Source: Kiritimatiellota bacterium (GTDB taxonomy: Bacteria > Verrucomicrobiota > Lentisphaeria > Oligosphaerales > JAADHN01). From it: a stretch of 36,987 bases of DNA. The DNA lies in NCBI GenBank assembly GCA_013151865.1, contig JAADHN010000063.1, positions 1 to 36,987 of the forward strand, given 5' to 3'. Position 1 is the first letter of the stretch. Each line of letters opens with the position of its first letter. The notes below the pieces were generated by a model. The model worked only from the letters and a program-made list of their open reading frames with translations, had not been told where the DNA came from and searched no databases. A program made the translations under genes and the position numbers. This document shows positions 18,380-27,120 of this stretch, piece by piece.

Positions 18380-19371
18380 AAACCGGGGCACACACGGCAA
18401 ACACGATCCGTCGCGCCGCCCGCCGGCTGTTCCGCCATGAAACCGCCCTGGTCCTGATCCTGGCCGGCGTACTCGCAACGGCGGGGGTTTTGGATCCGGC
18501 CTTCCTCGCCTGGAACACCCAGATAGAACTGTCGACCCACATGTGGGAATTGGCCCTGCTTGCCTTGCCCATGATGCTGATCATCGTCGCCGGCGGGATC
18601 GATCTCTCCGTCGGCTCCGCCATGGCCTTGGCCGCGGTCGTGCTCGGCTTGACCTATGCAAAGGGCGGGGTTTCCATTTGGACCGCAGCCCTGGCCGCGG
18701 TGGCAACCGGCGGCGCGGCCGGCGCCTGCAACGGCCTGCTGACGGCCCGATTCCGCCTGCATCCACTGATCGTGACACTGGCAACATTGGCCGCTTTCCG
18801 CGGCATCGCGGAAGGTATCAGTCTCGGCCGGCCGTTCTCCGGTTTCCCGGACGCCTTCATCCTGCTGGGTCGCGGGACGTTCCTCGGTTTGCCCATACCC
18901 GGCCTGGTCGTTGCCGCAGCAACCGTCGGGACGGGCGTGCTGCTTGCCAGAACCACGTTCGGCCGCTCTCTTTTCGCCATCGGTCACAATGAAACCGCCT
19001 GTCGGTTTTCGGGCGTACGGGTGGGGCGCACCCGCTTCCTGCTCCACACCGCCGCCGGCTTGGCGGCGGGTCTCGCCGCGGTCCTCTACGCCGCGAGACG
19101 CAACACGGCCAAAGCCGATGTCGGACTCGGAATGGAGCTGGATGTGATCACTGCCGTCGTTCTCGGCGGCACGAGTATTTTCGGCGGTAGGGGGACCTTG
19201 TTGGGGACCATCGCCGGGGTCGTGGTCATTCACGAAGTCCGCGAATTCACCGGGTGGCATTGGGATCGGGACGAGCTGGTTTTCATTGCGGTCGGCGCCT
19301 TACTCATCTTGTCCACGCTCCTCCACAAAGCGTTGGACGCCGCACAAGGTGCAGATTCACTTCGGCAGTGA
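18376..19371 (+). CDS. Sugar ABC transporter permease, RbsC/AraH family
   Basis: This 331-residue membrane protein has 8-10 predicted helices and the family hallmark IIVAGGIDLSVGSAMAL, plus AVVLGGTSIFGGRGTLLGT near the C-terminus. Its ATG overlaps the stop of the ATPase-permease fusion (18376-18379, ATGA), implying coupled translation and a heterodimeric channel made of the fused permease and this one, as in rhamnose (RhaP/RhaQ) or AI-2 (LsrC/LsrD) transporters with two unlike permeases. The periplasmic sugar-binding protein needed by such systems is not in the window. The polysaccharide lyase gene follows 235 bases downstream on the same strand. Confidence 0.92.
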   Translation: MKTGAHTANTIRRAARRLFRHETALVLILAGVLATAGVLDPAFLAWNTQIELSTHMWELALLALPMMLIIVAGGIDLSVGSAMALAAVVLGLTYAKGGVSIWTAALAAVATGGAAGACNGLLTARFRLHPLIVTLATLAAFRGIAEGISLGRPFSGFPDAFILLGRGTFLGLPIPGLVVAAATVGTGVLLARTTFGRSLFAIGHNETACRFSGVRVGRTRFLLHTAAGLAAGLAAVLYAARRNTAKADVGLGMELDVITAVVLGGTSIFGGRGTLLGTIAGVVVIHEVREFTGWHWDRDELVFIAVGALLILSTLLHKALDAAQGADSLRQ

Positions 19372-19510
19372 ACCGCGCCGCCCCGTGGAACGGCGGACGT
19401 CCGACAATCACAACCATCGCCCTCCGACGGACTGCGTCGCGAGAGGAAAACCCGGAGTGCAAACGACCGGACGAGTCGAATGATGGGGCAACGCGGCAAA
19501 CCGCGTGCTC

Positions 19511-19534
19511 ATCGTCTCGAAGCAATCTGGAGCG
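19511..19534 (+). repeat. Short conserved intergenic motif, copy 1
   Basis: This 24-base sequence matches the reverse complement of 31551-31574 at 21 of 24 positions. Both copies lie a short distance upstream of a gene start (73 and 17 bases before 19607 and 31591), but in opposite orientation. Confidence 0.4.
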
Positions 19535-19568
19535 TGGGCAAAGTCGCTTGCCTCTGTTGAACCGGCCA

Positions 19569-19586
19569 GACCGTTCTGAGACGGTC
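19569..19586. promoter_or_regulatory. Inverted repeat, candidate operator upstream of the lyase gene
   Basis: GACCGT and ACGGTC form a perfect 6-bp inverted repeat with a 6-base centre, ending 9 bases before the AAGG ribosome-binding site of the large lyase gene. An operator or a small leader hairpin are both possible. Confidence 0.35.
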
Positions 19587-19606
19587 CGCAAGAAAAAGGC
19601 CATGCC

Positions 19607-22600
19607 ATGTGTTACGAGACGCAAGTCCAGTCAGCCGGCAATGTCGACCGCGGCCGACGTACCGCCCGAACCGCCGGTTGCATCCTTGCTTGGCTGGCCG
19701 CCTGCGCCCTGTTGGCGACCGAGCGTCTCGGGGCTTTAGACTCCGCAACCGCCGTCCCCCTGGACGCGAATCTGTATTGGCGCTGTACGGACATTTTGCG
19801 GCAGGGACTGAGTGCCAAAGAATTCTGGCCGTCGATGCATGCGGCCGAGGCCCTGACCGAAACAAACCTCGGCGATGTCGTGCGTTTCCGCCTCCGGCCG
19901 CGTCTACCCGCGGAAATAGACGGGAATCGCCGTTGCGGCCTGGCGCGGGAACTGGTACGGGCATCCGATACGGTGCGGAGCGCCGTGCTCGTCGACGTCT
20001 TGACCAACCCGAAAAGCACTGCGGACGAACGTATCCACGCCGCGGAAAGCCTGTACAAAGTGAATGCCGGCGGCCGGGCCGAAGCTCCGTTGCGTGCCTC
20101 CCTGGATACGGGCAAGCCGGTCCTCGAACTCATGGCCGCCGCGGCCCTGGTCCGGGCCGGACATAACGACTTGCTGCCTCGTATTCGCAGGCGGTTGAGC
20201 GACGCCGACCCGAGAACCTTTCGCATCGCCGCCTGGCTCTGCGGCAGACTCGGCGACGACGCCGCGGTCCCGGCACTGAAGCGCCTGCTGAAAGTGAAGT
20301 GCGACCCGTTATCGCATTCCTTCGTGGTCAATGCACTGGCGAGGCTCGGGGACCCGGATTCGCGACGGCAGGTGCACGAGGAGCTGAAGAGTTCGGACCC
20401 CGGAGTCCGCACATACGCGGCAGCCGCACTCGGTGCGTACGGAACGCCGACCGCGATCCGCCTCTTACGTCCCCTTTTGAACGACGCGAACCTCGACACG
20501 CGCATTCGTGCCGCGCAAGCGATCCTGCGGCTGACCCGTCGTCGGCTGGCGGCGGACCGGGACCGGGACGGAGTGCCGGACGCCGTCGAACTCGAGCTGG
20601 GTACGCCACAGAATAGCCCGGAACCTTTCGCGGTCTTGTGGCGTGGACAGTCGCGCAAGCTCCCGCCGGACGTGAACCCGGAACGAGTCGCACCGTATCC
20701 CGTCGAAGTGCGCTTCTGTCACACAGGCGGCGACCGATACCTTTGGGAGGTGCGGTTCGACCGGCACTATTCGGACGTGCGCACCGTGTTCCACATGTAC
20801 ATGGACCTGGACAACGACCGGTCGAACGGACGGCAGGACAAAGATTGGGTCCGGGGCGTGGACGTGATGTACACATTCTCGAACGCACGGCTTGATCCGC
20901 GTTTTTTCACGCCGTCGCTGCGCACGCGTCCCGATTGGCCGGTCCGTGGCATGATTCTCGGCGACACCTTGTGGCTGTGCGACGATGTCCGCGTCCGCCG
21001 GGAAGCCGGCAGAACCGGGTTCCGGATGTGGACGCTCAGCGAATATCGCAACCCGGCGGGCAAGGTCGCCCGGCGTTTCAGCACCCCGGACCAGATCGTC
21101 CGAGCCCTCCTGCACATGGGACGCACAGTCCCCGAGCTGCCGTTCCCCAAACTCCAGGGGTTCCGTTCGTTTCCGCCGTCCTGGGAACTGCGGCATCGCT
21201 TGCAGTCCGCTCCGGACACGGTGGAGCTGACGCCGAACCCGGCCGCTTGCTCGGACGCGGAAATGCAAGGGAACGGAGCGGTCGACCTGGCGGGATACGG
21301 TGCAGGGACGGCGGGCTTCACTGTGCCGGGGGCGATCGGACCTCGATTTGTGGCCGTCTACGCACAGGCACTGAGCGGAGGGCTCGGTGCAGTCGAACTG
21401 CGCGTGAACAATGCCCGTGCCGGAACGCTGGTGGCGGGAGCGGCGGAGTCGCCGGGCGTGCTGTTGTCCGCAATCGAACCGATCACTTTCCACAAAGGCG
21501 ACCGCCTCGAGTTCCGGACTTTGCCCCGCAGCGGTCGGCTGCGTTTGAGGCAAGTATTGCTCCCAACAGCCCCGCCGACATGGCCGCCGCTCCGCATCGA
21601 CCACCTGACGACCGCGGTCCTGCCGCCGCGTGCCGGAGAGACACGCGACCGCGTGACGATCTCTTGGACCACCAACCGTCCCGCGACCTGCGAACTCCGC
21701 ACGACGCAGACACGCGGCGGACGAAGCCGCCGCGTCGTCGTCGACCCCGAGCCGGTCGAGGTACACCGTTTTACAATTCCGGCGGCTTGGCAGTCCGGCG
21801 CCGGGAATGAGGTGCAGGTCTGGCTGTCGGCTCGCGATTCGCTCGGCGTCACGGCCGAAGCGGGGCCCGCGACCGTGCCGTTTCGGCGACCGCGCCCGGA
21901 AAAAACGGCCGCTTGGTCGTCGAGACGCATTCCGCTGACCGTGGCCGAACCCACACGGACTCCACGCCGCGCCTGGCCGCTCCGCTCGGGCGTGCCCCTG
22001 CCGCCGAAGACCCTGGCGGACCCCGCACGCTGCCGGGTGCTCGACCCGACAGGCAAGCCCGTGCCCGGCCAGTTCCGCGCCCTCGCCTATTGGCCGGACG
22101 GCAGTGTGAAATGGCTCCTCACCGAGTTCGAAGCGGATACAGTGGCCGGCCCCCGGTCCGTCGCCCCGGCCGGTTACACACTGGTAACCAACGTCTCACC
22201 GTACGAGACGCAGGACACGCCGCGAGTCGCGGTCCGACAAACTCCCGAAGCGGTGATCGTAGACACGGGGACCTTGCGAATAATTCTGCGACGGGACCAG
22301 TTCGATCCGTTCGCGGCAGTGGAAGTGAACGGACGCCGACTGGCGAAAGCCCCCGGCAGAGGGCTTGTCGTGGTCGACGGGGACGGCGCCGTGTACACTT
22401 CCTGTTCCACGAAACCGGACGAGATGCTGGTCGAGGCCGACGGGCCGGTACGCGCTACGGTGCGCGTCCGCGGGCATGTGGCGGGTGCCGTGGCCCGGAA
22501 AGGAATGGCCTATCTTTGCCGCATGGACTTCTTTGCCGGCCGCCGAATGGTCCGCTGCACGTTGTCGCTCGACAACAGCCTGGTGGGCCGGAAGATGAGC

Positions 22601-25177
22601 CTGTTCCGCGAGGCGACGTTGCACATCCCGGTATCCGCCGTGCGAACCGCGCAGTTCGGCGGCGACGGCAGTAGTGTCGTGCGAACTCCGCAACTCCCCG
22701 CCCGCCTCCTGCAGGACTACGACAACCGCTGGCGATTGAGCAGCGGGGCGAACGGCAACGAGATCGCCTCGGGGAAACGCGCGGCGGGGTTCGCGGCCGT
22801 GCCGGACGCACGAGTGGCGGTGCGCGATTTCTGGCAGTTGTATCCCAAAGCCCTGGCCGTGGACCGGACCGGCCTGACGGTCGAATTCCTGCCGAAAATT
22901 CCGGAGGACCAGTACACATCGGACGAAGACCGCAAGCTCTTGTCGAAACTCTATTTCTGGTCTGACAAGGGCCGATACAAACTCCGTGCCGGCGCACGGA
23001 TCACCACGGTGTTTACGGTCGATTTCGGCAAACCGCCTTCGACGACGACCTTCGCTGCACATGTCCGGCAGCCGCTGTTCGCGGCGTGCACCCCGGACTG
23101 GTATTGCGCGAGCCGGGCGGTGGGACGGATCGCACCGCGGCGGCCGGGAGCGTTTCCCAAGTACGCCGAAAACCTGGACAACGCGTTTGCGGGTTTCCTA
23201 TCCCGGCGTGAACAGGTGCGGGAGTACGGATTCATGAACTACGGCGACTGGTACGGCGAGCGCCGGTGGAACTGGGGCAACCAAGAGTACGACACCCAGG
23301 GCGCGTTGGCCTTGAATTACCTGCGCACCGGCAACCTTGCCATGCTGCGTCGGGCCCTCGAAGCCGAGTCTCACAACGCAGACATCGACACCATCCACCA
23401 CAGCGTCAACCCCAACGACGTCGGGCGCGTGCACATCCATTGTCTGGGGCACACCGGCGGATACTTCCCGGCGGGGTTCAAAGGCATGAGCCGGTCGTTT
23501 ACCGGGGGCGCCATGACCCCGAGTCACACTTGGGATCGGGGACATTTCCTGCTGTGGGCGCTTACCGGCGAACCGCGCTACCGCGAAACGGGCGACCTGG
23601 TGGCGGAACACTTGGCCTCCGTGGATGCGAACAAAGCGGCCATCGGCCGGTCGCGCAGCGGCGGCTGGGCGCTCATCGCCCTGACCGGCGCATATCAAGC
23701 CACCGGCGACCCGTACTATCTGAACGCAGCCCGTCTGCTCACCCGAAAGATCCTGGAGAAGCAACGTCCCAACGGCCAATGGCGTCATCCCATATGGGAA
23801 GCGCGGGACAGGACCCCGCAGCCGTGGGGCTGCAAGCCGTTCATGACCGGCATCATCCTGCACGGACTGTGCATGATGGACCGCATTGATCCTTCGGACG
23901 CGGTCAAGGCGGCCATCCTTCGCGGTGCGCGGTACCTGTGGGATAAAACATACGTGCGCAAGGACCACGGGTTCGTCTACGCCGAGGCGCCGCGTTTTAT
24001 GGGACGCGGAGGGATTTGGACGCTGCCGCTGGTGGGTGACGGCCTGGCCTATGCCTGTCGGCTCGACCCGAGACATCGAGACAAAGACCTGCTGATCGAA
24101 GCGTGCAGTTGGAACTTCCACAAGGCCGGGATCAGTTCATTCGGCAAGAGCTTCACGCAAGGCGCCTGCTTCATGCCGTACATGCTGACCGAGTTGCCGC
24201 GACTCGGCATCACACGGATCCAACCGCCCATCGAACAGGACGTTTTGCACTTGCGCGAAGCGGTCGTTCTGCCCGTGGGGGGAAGTACAGAGTTGCGGAT
24301 CTGGATCGAACGGAAGCAGTCGGAGAGCGCGGACTGGACCGCAGTGTTCGCCCAAGGCGCAGAGCGCTGGCTCCGCCTGCCTGCCGACCGCACTTTGCGG
24401 TGGCGGGCGACGCCGGGATTGTCCGGTAGTCCGATTGTACCCGTGCAGGCACCGACAAAACCTGCCCGCGAGAAACTGAGGGTCACCCTCCGCAGCGGCA
24501 AGCGCACCGAGCACACGATCATGCTTTTCGGGGCCGTGGCCGCCCGGAAACCCGGAAGGCGCATCGGCTGGGTCACGGGCAAAGACGATTGGCTGCGCCG
24601 CGCTGCAGAGGCCTGCGGCGAGAAAATCGCCCGCATCCCCGACCTTCGCACTGCCGACTTGGCAGGATACGGCGCGATCATCATTGGCGCCGAGGGCTTC
24701 GAGAAACGGTTTGCCCACTGTCGGGAAGCCTCCGTCAAACTGCTGGAGTTCGTGGCTGCGGGCGGGCGGCTTGTTTGCGGGCAACTGAACGATGGCAATT
24801 GGCGGCTCGGGTTCCTGCCGTTCGACCTGATTTTGAGTGACGCCGGATCTGAAAGCGGGAGGATTATTGATTCCCGCCATCCATTGTTCAACCGTCCCGT
24901 GCGGTTCTCGCGTCTCCCGACTGTGGCCTGCTACGACAGCATCGTGCGAGCCGCGCCGGAGTGGCGGACCTTGATGCAAGACACCGCCGGGCGACCCGCG
25001 ATTGTCGAAGCAACGGTTGGAACTGGGCGCGTCCTGGTCGTAATGCCCAGTTTCGACCGTCCCGTGCTGAACGCCGAGGCCGATGCGGAGACACGCAAGG
25101 CCTGTCGGGGCTTCATTCGGAACCTGATCGCCTGCGCACGCCGCCTAACCCCGCCCTTTGAAGAGCGGCCAGACTGA
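19607..25177 (+). CDS. Giant secreted multidomain protein with PL26 (YetA/PcRGLX-like) rhamnogalacturonan lyase
   Basis: This 1856-residue protein has an N-terminal export signal (CILAWLAACALLA, about residues 24-45). Helical HEAT-like repeats span about 60-312 (VPALKRLLKV, SDPGVRTYAAAALGAYG). A calcium-type loop follows (DRDRDGVPDAVELE, 317-330). About 345-690 is beta-rich with MYMDLDNDRSNG; 695-765 looks fibronectin-like (RVTISWTTNRPATCEL). From about 785 the YetA/PcRGLX layout appears: PLRSGVPLPPKTL, VPGQFRALAYWPDGSVKWLL, then an alpha/alpha-toroid (about 1180-1560) with NYGDWYGERRWNWGNQEYDT, GRVHIHCLGHTGGYFP and HTWDRGHFLLWAL. About 1650-1850 resembles a GATase/ThuA-like Rossmann domain (LAGYGAIIIGAEG, VGTGRVLVVMPSFDRP). 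AAGG 7 bases upstream supports ATG 19607. It probably cleaves rhamnogalacturonan I or a similar polymer outside the cytoplasm for import by the transporter upstream. Confidence 0.8.
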   Translation: MCYETQVQSAGNVDRGRRTARTAGCILAWLAACALLATERLGALDSATAVPLDANLYWRCTDILRQGLSAKEFWPSMHAAEALTETNLGDVVRFRLRPRLPAEIDGNRRCGLARELVRASDTVRSAVLVDVLTNPKSTADERIHAAESLYKVNAGGRAEAPLRASLDTGKPVLELMAAAALVRAGHNDLLPRIRRRLSDADPRTFRIAAWLCGRLGDDAAVPALKRLLKVKCDPLSHSFVVNALARLGDPDSRRQVHEELKSSDPGVRTYAAAALGAYGTPTAIRLLRPLLNDANLDTRIRAAQAILRLTRRRLAADRDRDGVPDAVELELGTPQNSPEPFAVLWRGQSRKLPPDVNPERVAPYPVEVRFCHTGGDRYLWEVRFDRHYSDVRTVFHMYMDLDNDRSNGRQDKDWVRGVDVMYTFSNARLDPRFFTPSLRTRPDWPVRGMILGDTLWLCDDVRVRREAGRTGFRMWTLSEYRNPAGKVARRFSTPDQIVRALLHMGRTVPELPFPKLQGFRSFPPSWELRHRLQSAPDTVELTPNPAACSDAEMQGNGAVDLAGYGAGTAGFTVPGAIGPRFVAVYAQALSGGLGAVELRVNNARAGTLVAGAAESPGVLLSAIEPITFHKGDRLEFRTLPRSGRLRLRQVLLPTAPPTWPPLRIDHLTTAVLPPRAGETRDRVTISWTTNRPATCELRTTQTRGGRSRRVVVDPEPVEVHRFTIPAAWQSGAGNEVQVWLSARDSLGVTAEAGPATVPFRRPRPEKTAAWSSRRIPLTVAEPTRTPRRAWPLRSGVPLPPKTLADPARCRVLDPTGKPVPGQFRALAYWPDGSVKWLLTEFEADTVAGPRSVAPAGYTLVTNVSPYETQDTPRVAVRQTPEAVIVDTGTLRIILRRDQFDPFAAVEVNGRRLAKAPGRGLVVVDGDGAVYTSCSTKPDEMLVEADGPVRATVRVRGHVAGAVARKGMAYLCRMDFFAGRRMVRCTLSLDNSLVGRKMSLFREATLHIPVSAVRTAQFGGDGSSVVRTPQLPARLLQDYDNRWRLSSGANGNEIASGKRAAGFAAVPDARVAVRDFWQLYPKALAVDRTGLTVEFLPKIPEDQYTSDEDRKLLSKLYFWSDKGRYKLRAGARITTVFTVDFGKPPSTTTFAAHVRQPLFAACTPDWYCASRAVGRIAPRRPGAFPKYAENLDNAFAGFLSRREQVREYGFMNYGDWYGERRWNWGNQEYDTQGALALNYLRTGNLAMLRRALEAESHNADIDTIHHSVNPNDVGRVHIHCLGHTGGYFPAGFKGMSRSFTGGAMTPSHTWDRGHFLLWALTGEPRYRETGDLVAEHLASVDANKAAIGRSRSGGWALIALTGAYQATGDPYYLNAARLLTRKILEKQRPNGQWRHPIWEARDRTPQPWGCKPFMTGIILHGLCMMDRIDPSDAVKAAILRGARYLWDKTYVRKDHGFVYAEAPRFMGRGGIWTLPLVGDGLAYACRLDPRHRDKDLLIEACSWNFHKAGISSFGKSFTQGACFMPYMLTELPRLGITRIQPPIEQDVLHLREAVVLPVGGSTELRIWIERKQSESADWTAVFAQGAERWLRLPADRTLRWRATPGLSGSPIVPVQAPTKPAREKLRVTLRSGKRTEHTIMLFGAVAARKPGRRIGWVTGKDDWLRRAAEACGEKIARIPDLRTADLAGYGAIIIGAEGFEKRFAHCREASVKLLEFVAAGGRLVCGQLNDGNWRLGFLPFDLILSDAGSESGRIIDSRHPLFNRPVRFSRLPTVACYDSIVRAAPEWRTLMQDTAGRPAIVEATVGTGRVLVVMPSFDRPVLNAEADAETRKACRGFIRNLIACARRLTPPFEERPD

Positions 25178-25552
25178 TCGCCCGCGCGGCACTTGCCCTG
25201 CGGCGAGATCCCCCTGGGAGTACGGCGCCGCCATGTCGTGCCGCGATCGCGTTCCGCCTCGACCCGACGACACCGCGCACTTGTTCGGGCCGACATTTCG
25301 GTCCGGTCGCGACCGCGTGTGCAGCCGCGCCGTACTCGGGCCAAACCCTTGCGCGTGTGCATTGGACATTTCCACCAACCTGTGGTAGGTTTTATTTCCG
25401 TGGTCGGAATCCTGCGGGCGGGCTGTCCGTCCGGTGGCAGAGTCGCCCTTGAATAACCGCACCGACAGGAACGTCCCCCGGAATATGGAACGGGGGAACT
25501 GTCGGCAACAACGCCCGGAACCGTTCACCTGAAGTTAAGGGAGGATGTGGCG
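25178..25552. other. Intergenic region with structured leader
   Basis: No gene is supported. A weak promoter candidate (TGGACA 25363-25368, TAGGTT 25386-25391, 17-base spacer) precedes a stretch rich in nested inverted repeats (25402-25505) and a strong ribosome-binding site (AAGGGAGG, 25537-25544) for the secreted protein. Confidence 0.5.
25402..25505 (+). promoter_or_regulatory. Structured 5' leader, candidate cis-acting RNA
   Basis: TGCGG (25413-25417) pairs with CCGCA (25457-25461), or overlapping GGGCG (25416-25420) with CGCCC (25444-25448). A second domain has CCGACAG (25462-25468) with CTGTCGG (25499-25505), enclosing TCCCCCG (25474-25480) with CGGGGGA (25491-25497). GTCGG at 25403-25407 could compete for CCGAC at 25462-25466, giving an alternative fold. 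It matches no riboswitch class I know. Confidence 0.4.
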
Positions 25553-26641
25553 ATGAACTGCCTGAAATTTCACAGCTCGACTCTGAGGGTCTTGGCCAGT
25601 GCCCTCGCCCTCGGTTTGATTCTCGCGGCGCCGGCCCGGGGTGCACGCGAAAAGAGGAAAAAGGAAGCGGATTGGAAAGTCGAACGAAGAAAACTCTTGA
25701 CTCAAATCGAGCAGCAGGTGGCCGCGGAAGTCAACAAGGCCGTGGACCCAAAAAAGGTCGCGGCCCAGTTGAAACTGAAATGGCCGGTCACCGCACCGAA
25801 AAAGTCCTTGAAAGAAATCGAGGAAGAAGTCAAGAAGCGTATCCAGAAAATGGTGGACAAAGAATACCCGATGGAGGGCAAGAAAGAGGAGTACCGGAAA
25901 CAGGCCGAAGCCAAGTATCGACTCCACAAGATCGGAGATCGGGTGTCCTTCGTCATCCGCGGGGGGCGTGGAACCAACACGTTTGTCGAGGGACGCTTCG
26001 ACGCCATTACCGCAACGCGGATCAAGGTCAGCAACCGTTGGATCGTCCGTAGCGACATGGCCATGAGCGATGTCGCCTGCTTCGACCCGGACGTGCACAA
26101 TCGGTACGTGGAACGATACGCGCGAGTCCAACTGAACAAGTACAAGATCAGGCGAGTCGACTACGCCGAAGCCCTGCGCAAGAAATTCGTGGATCAGGCG
26201 TACAAAGATGCCGGTTACATCAAGTGGGGAAAAAACTGGATTGCGGCCCGTGATCTTCTGGACCGGGCCATTGCCTTCCAGCGCAAACAGCTCGAGACTC
26301 GTATCCGCCCGAAACTCGAGAGAGAAGTGTTTACGAAAAAAGGCTACATGCTTTTCAAGGGAGAATGGATGCCCAAGAAAACGGCCACGTCTCTCAAAGA
26401 AAAGCTCAAGAGAATGATCGAGGAAAAGAAACAACAGTCCCAGGCCCAGGAACTCTTCGGCCCGGAAATGGGCGCCGGCAAACAGGGCGGCATGCCGGGA
26501 ATGGGGAAGGGCGCCGACATGATGATGGGACCCGGGATGCCCAAAGGCGGCGGCGCCGACATGATGATGGGGCCCGGGATGCCGGGCGGCAAGAAAAAGA
26601 AGGGAAACAAGGGCGGCGGTCTCTTCGACGAAGACCAGTGA
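25553..26641 (+). CDS. Secreted Lys/Glu-rich protein with Met/Gly-rich tail, unknown function
   Basis: This 362-residue protein has a signal peptide (TLRVLASALALGLILAAPARGA). The mature part opens with a long charged helical stretch (about 30-110; ERRKLLTQIEQQVAAEVNK, KEIEEEVKKRIQKMV), probably coiled coil, then a small beta-rich region (DRVSFVIRGGRGTNTFVEGR), further helices, and from about 310 a Gly/Met-rich tail in which ADMMMGPGMP occurs twice. It ends KGGGLFDEDQ. ATG 25553 fits AAGGGAGG (25537-25544) with 8 bases of spacing; a GTG two codons earlier is less likely. I do not recognise a family. The methionine clusters could bind copper or another soft metal, or act as a flexible spacer. 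A strong hairpin follows at 26702-26744. Confidence 0.75.
   Translation: MNCLKFHSSTLRVLASALALGLILAAPARGAREKRKKEADWKVERRKLLTQIEQQVAAEVNKAVDPKKVAAQLKLKWPVTAPKKSLKEIEEEVKKRIQKMVDKEYPMEGKKEEYRKQAEAKYRLHKIGDRVSFVIRGGRGTNTFVEGRFDAITATRIKVSNRWIVRSDMAMSDVACFDPDVHNRYVERYARVQLNKYKIRRVDYAEALRKKFVDQAYKDAGYIKWGKNWIAARDLLDRAIAFQRKQLETRIRPKLEREVFTKKGYMLFKGEWMPKKTATSLKEKLKRMIEEKKQQSQAQELFGPEMGAGKQGGMPGMGKGADMMMGPGMPKGGGADMMMGPGMPGGKKKKGNKGGGLFDEDQ
26511..26583 (+). repeat. In-gene tandem repeat encoding ADMMMGPGMP twice
   Basis: The 31-base units at 26511-26541 and 26553-26583 differ at one position and are spaced 42 bases apart in frame, so the tail of the secreted protein could expand or contract by slippage in 14-residue steps. 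Confidence 0.8.
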
Positions 26642-26701
26642 CCGACGTCAATGTCACGGTGGCACAGCGGCTGAGAACAACGCAAATCGCCGACAAAAGC
26701 C

Positions 26702-26757
26702 CCGGCAGGGATCTCCGCCGCCGCAATCGCGGCGCCCCTGCCGGAGCGCTTTGTTTG
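26702..26757 (+). terminator. Strong hairpin, probable terminator after the secreted protein gene
   Basis: CCGGCAGGG (26702-26710) pairs with CCCTGCCGG (26736-26744) and encloses a second stem CGCCGC/GCGGCG (26719-26724, 26729-26734). The following AGCGCTTTGTTTGG is only moderately T-rich, so a factor-assisted terminator or RNA-stabilising hairpin is also possible. Confidence 0.5.
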
Positions 26758-26768
26758 GACCAGTGCTC

Positions 26769-26810
26769 ACTCGATCCCGTCCACAAAAGGGACGCCGATA
26801 TTTGGACGAA
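26769..26810 (+). repeat. Diverged relic of a MITE end
   Basis: TCGATCCCGTCCACAAAAGG and the bases after it align with the left end of the element at 5287-5328 at most positions with short indels, including a later GGACGA. The matching right end is not evident, so this looks like a decayed or truncated copy. Confidence 0.4.
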
Positions 26811-27120
26811 CGCACAGCCCGGGAGATAACCAGCGCCGAGTCGGAACTCGCCCATGCAAGGCAAAAACCTCGCCAGTCGATTGGGCGCGCGGTCCGGGGA
26901 ATTTCGCCTGGAGGGCAGTCCCGCCCGACGGGAAAGCCGTGCCTTCCGGCAAGCAGACCGCAACGTTGAACGGAAGTCAGCCAATGCGCACGTTCCACTT
27001 ACGCGCCTCGACGAATTCTGTTTGAAACGGTTTTCTCCGCCCGAAAGTCCTTTTCGGGGCGGTCCGCAACCGGCACGCACTTTGATCGGAGGCAATCTGC
27101 CTTCAGGTTGCCCGAGCGGT

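Noticed and set aside
16832-18478. 548-codon minus-strand open frame over the transporter genes
   Set aside because: Composition is Gly/Asp/Gln/His-rich with no recognisable motif, and it lies antisense to a clearly conserved ABC transporter.
20465-21766. 433-codon minus-strand open frame inside the lyase gene
   Set aside because: Antisense to a well-supported gene, His/Arg-rich, and no family recognised.
25402-25505. Assigning the structured leader to a known riboswitch class
   Set aside because: I could not match it to the conserved cores of cobalamin, glycine, TPP, SAM, fluoride or c-di-GMP riboswitches.
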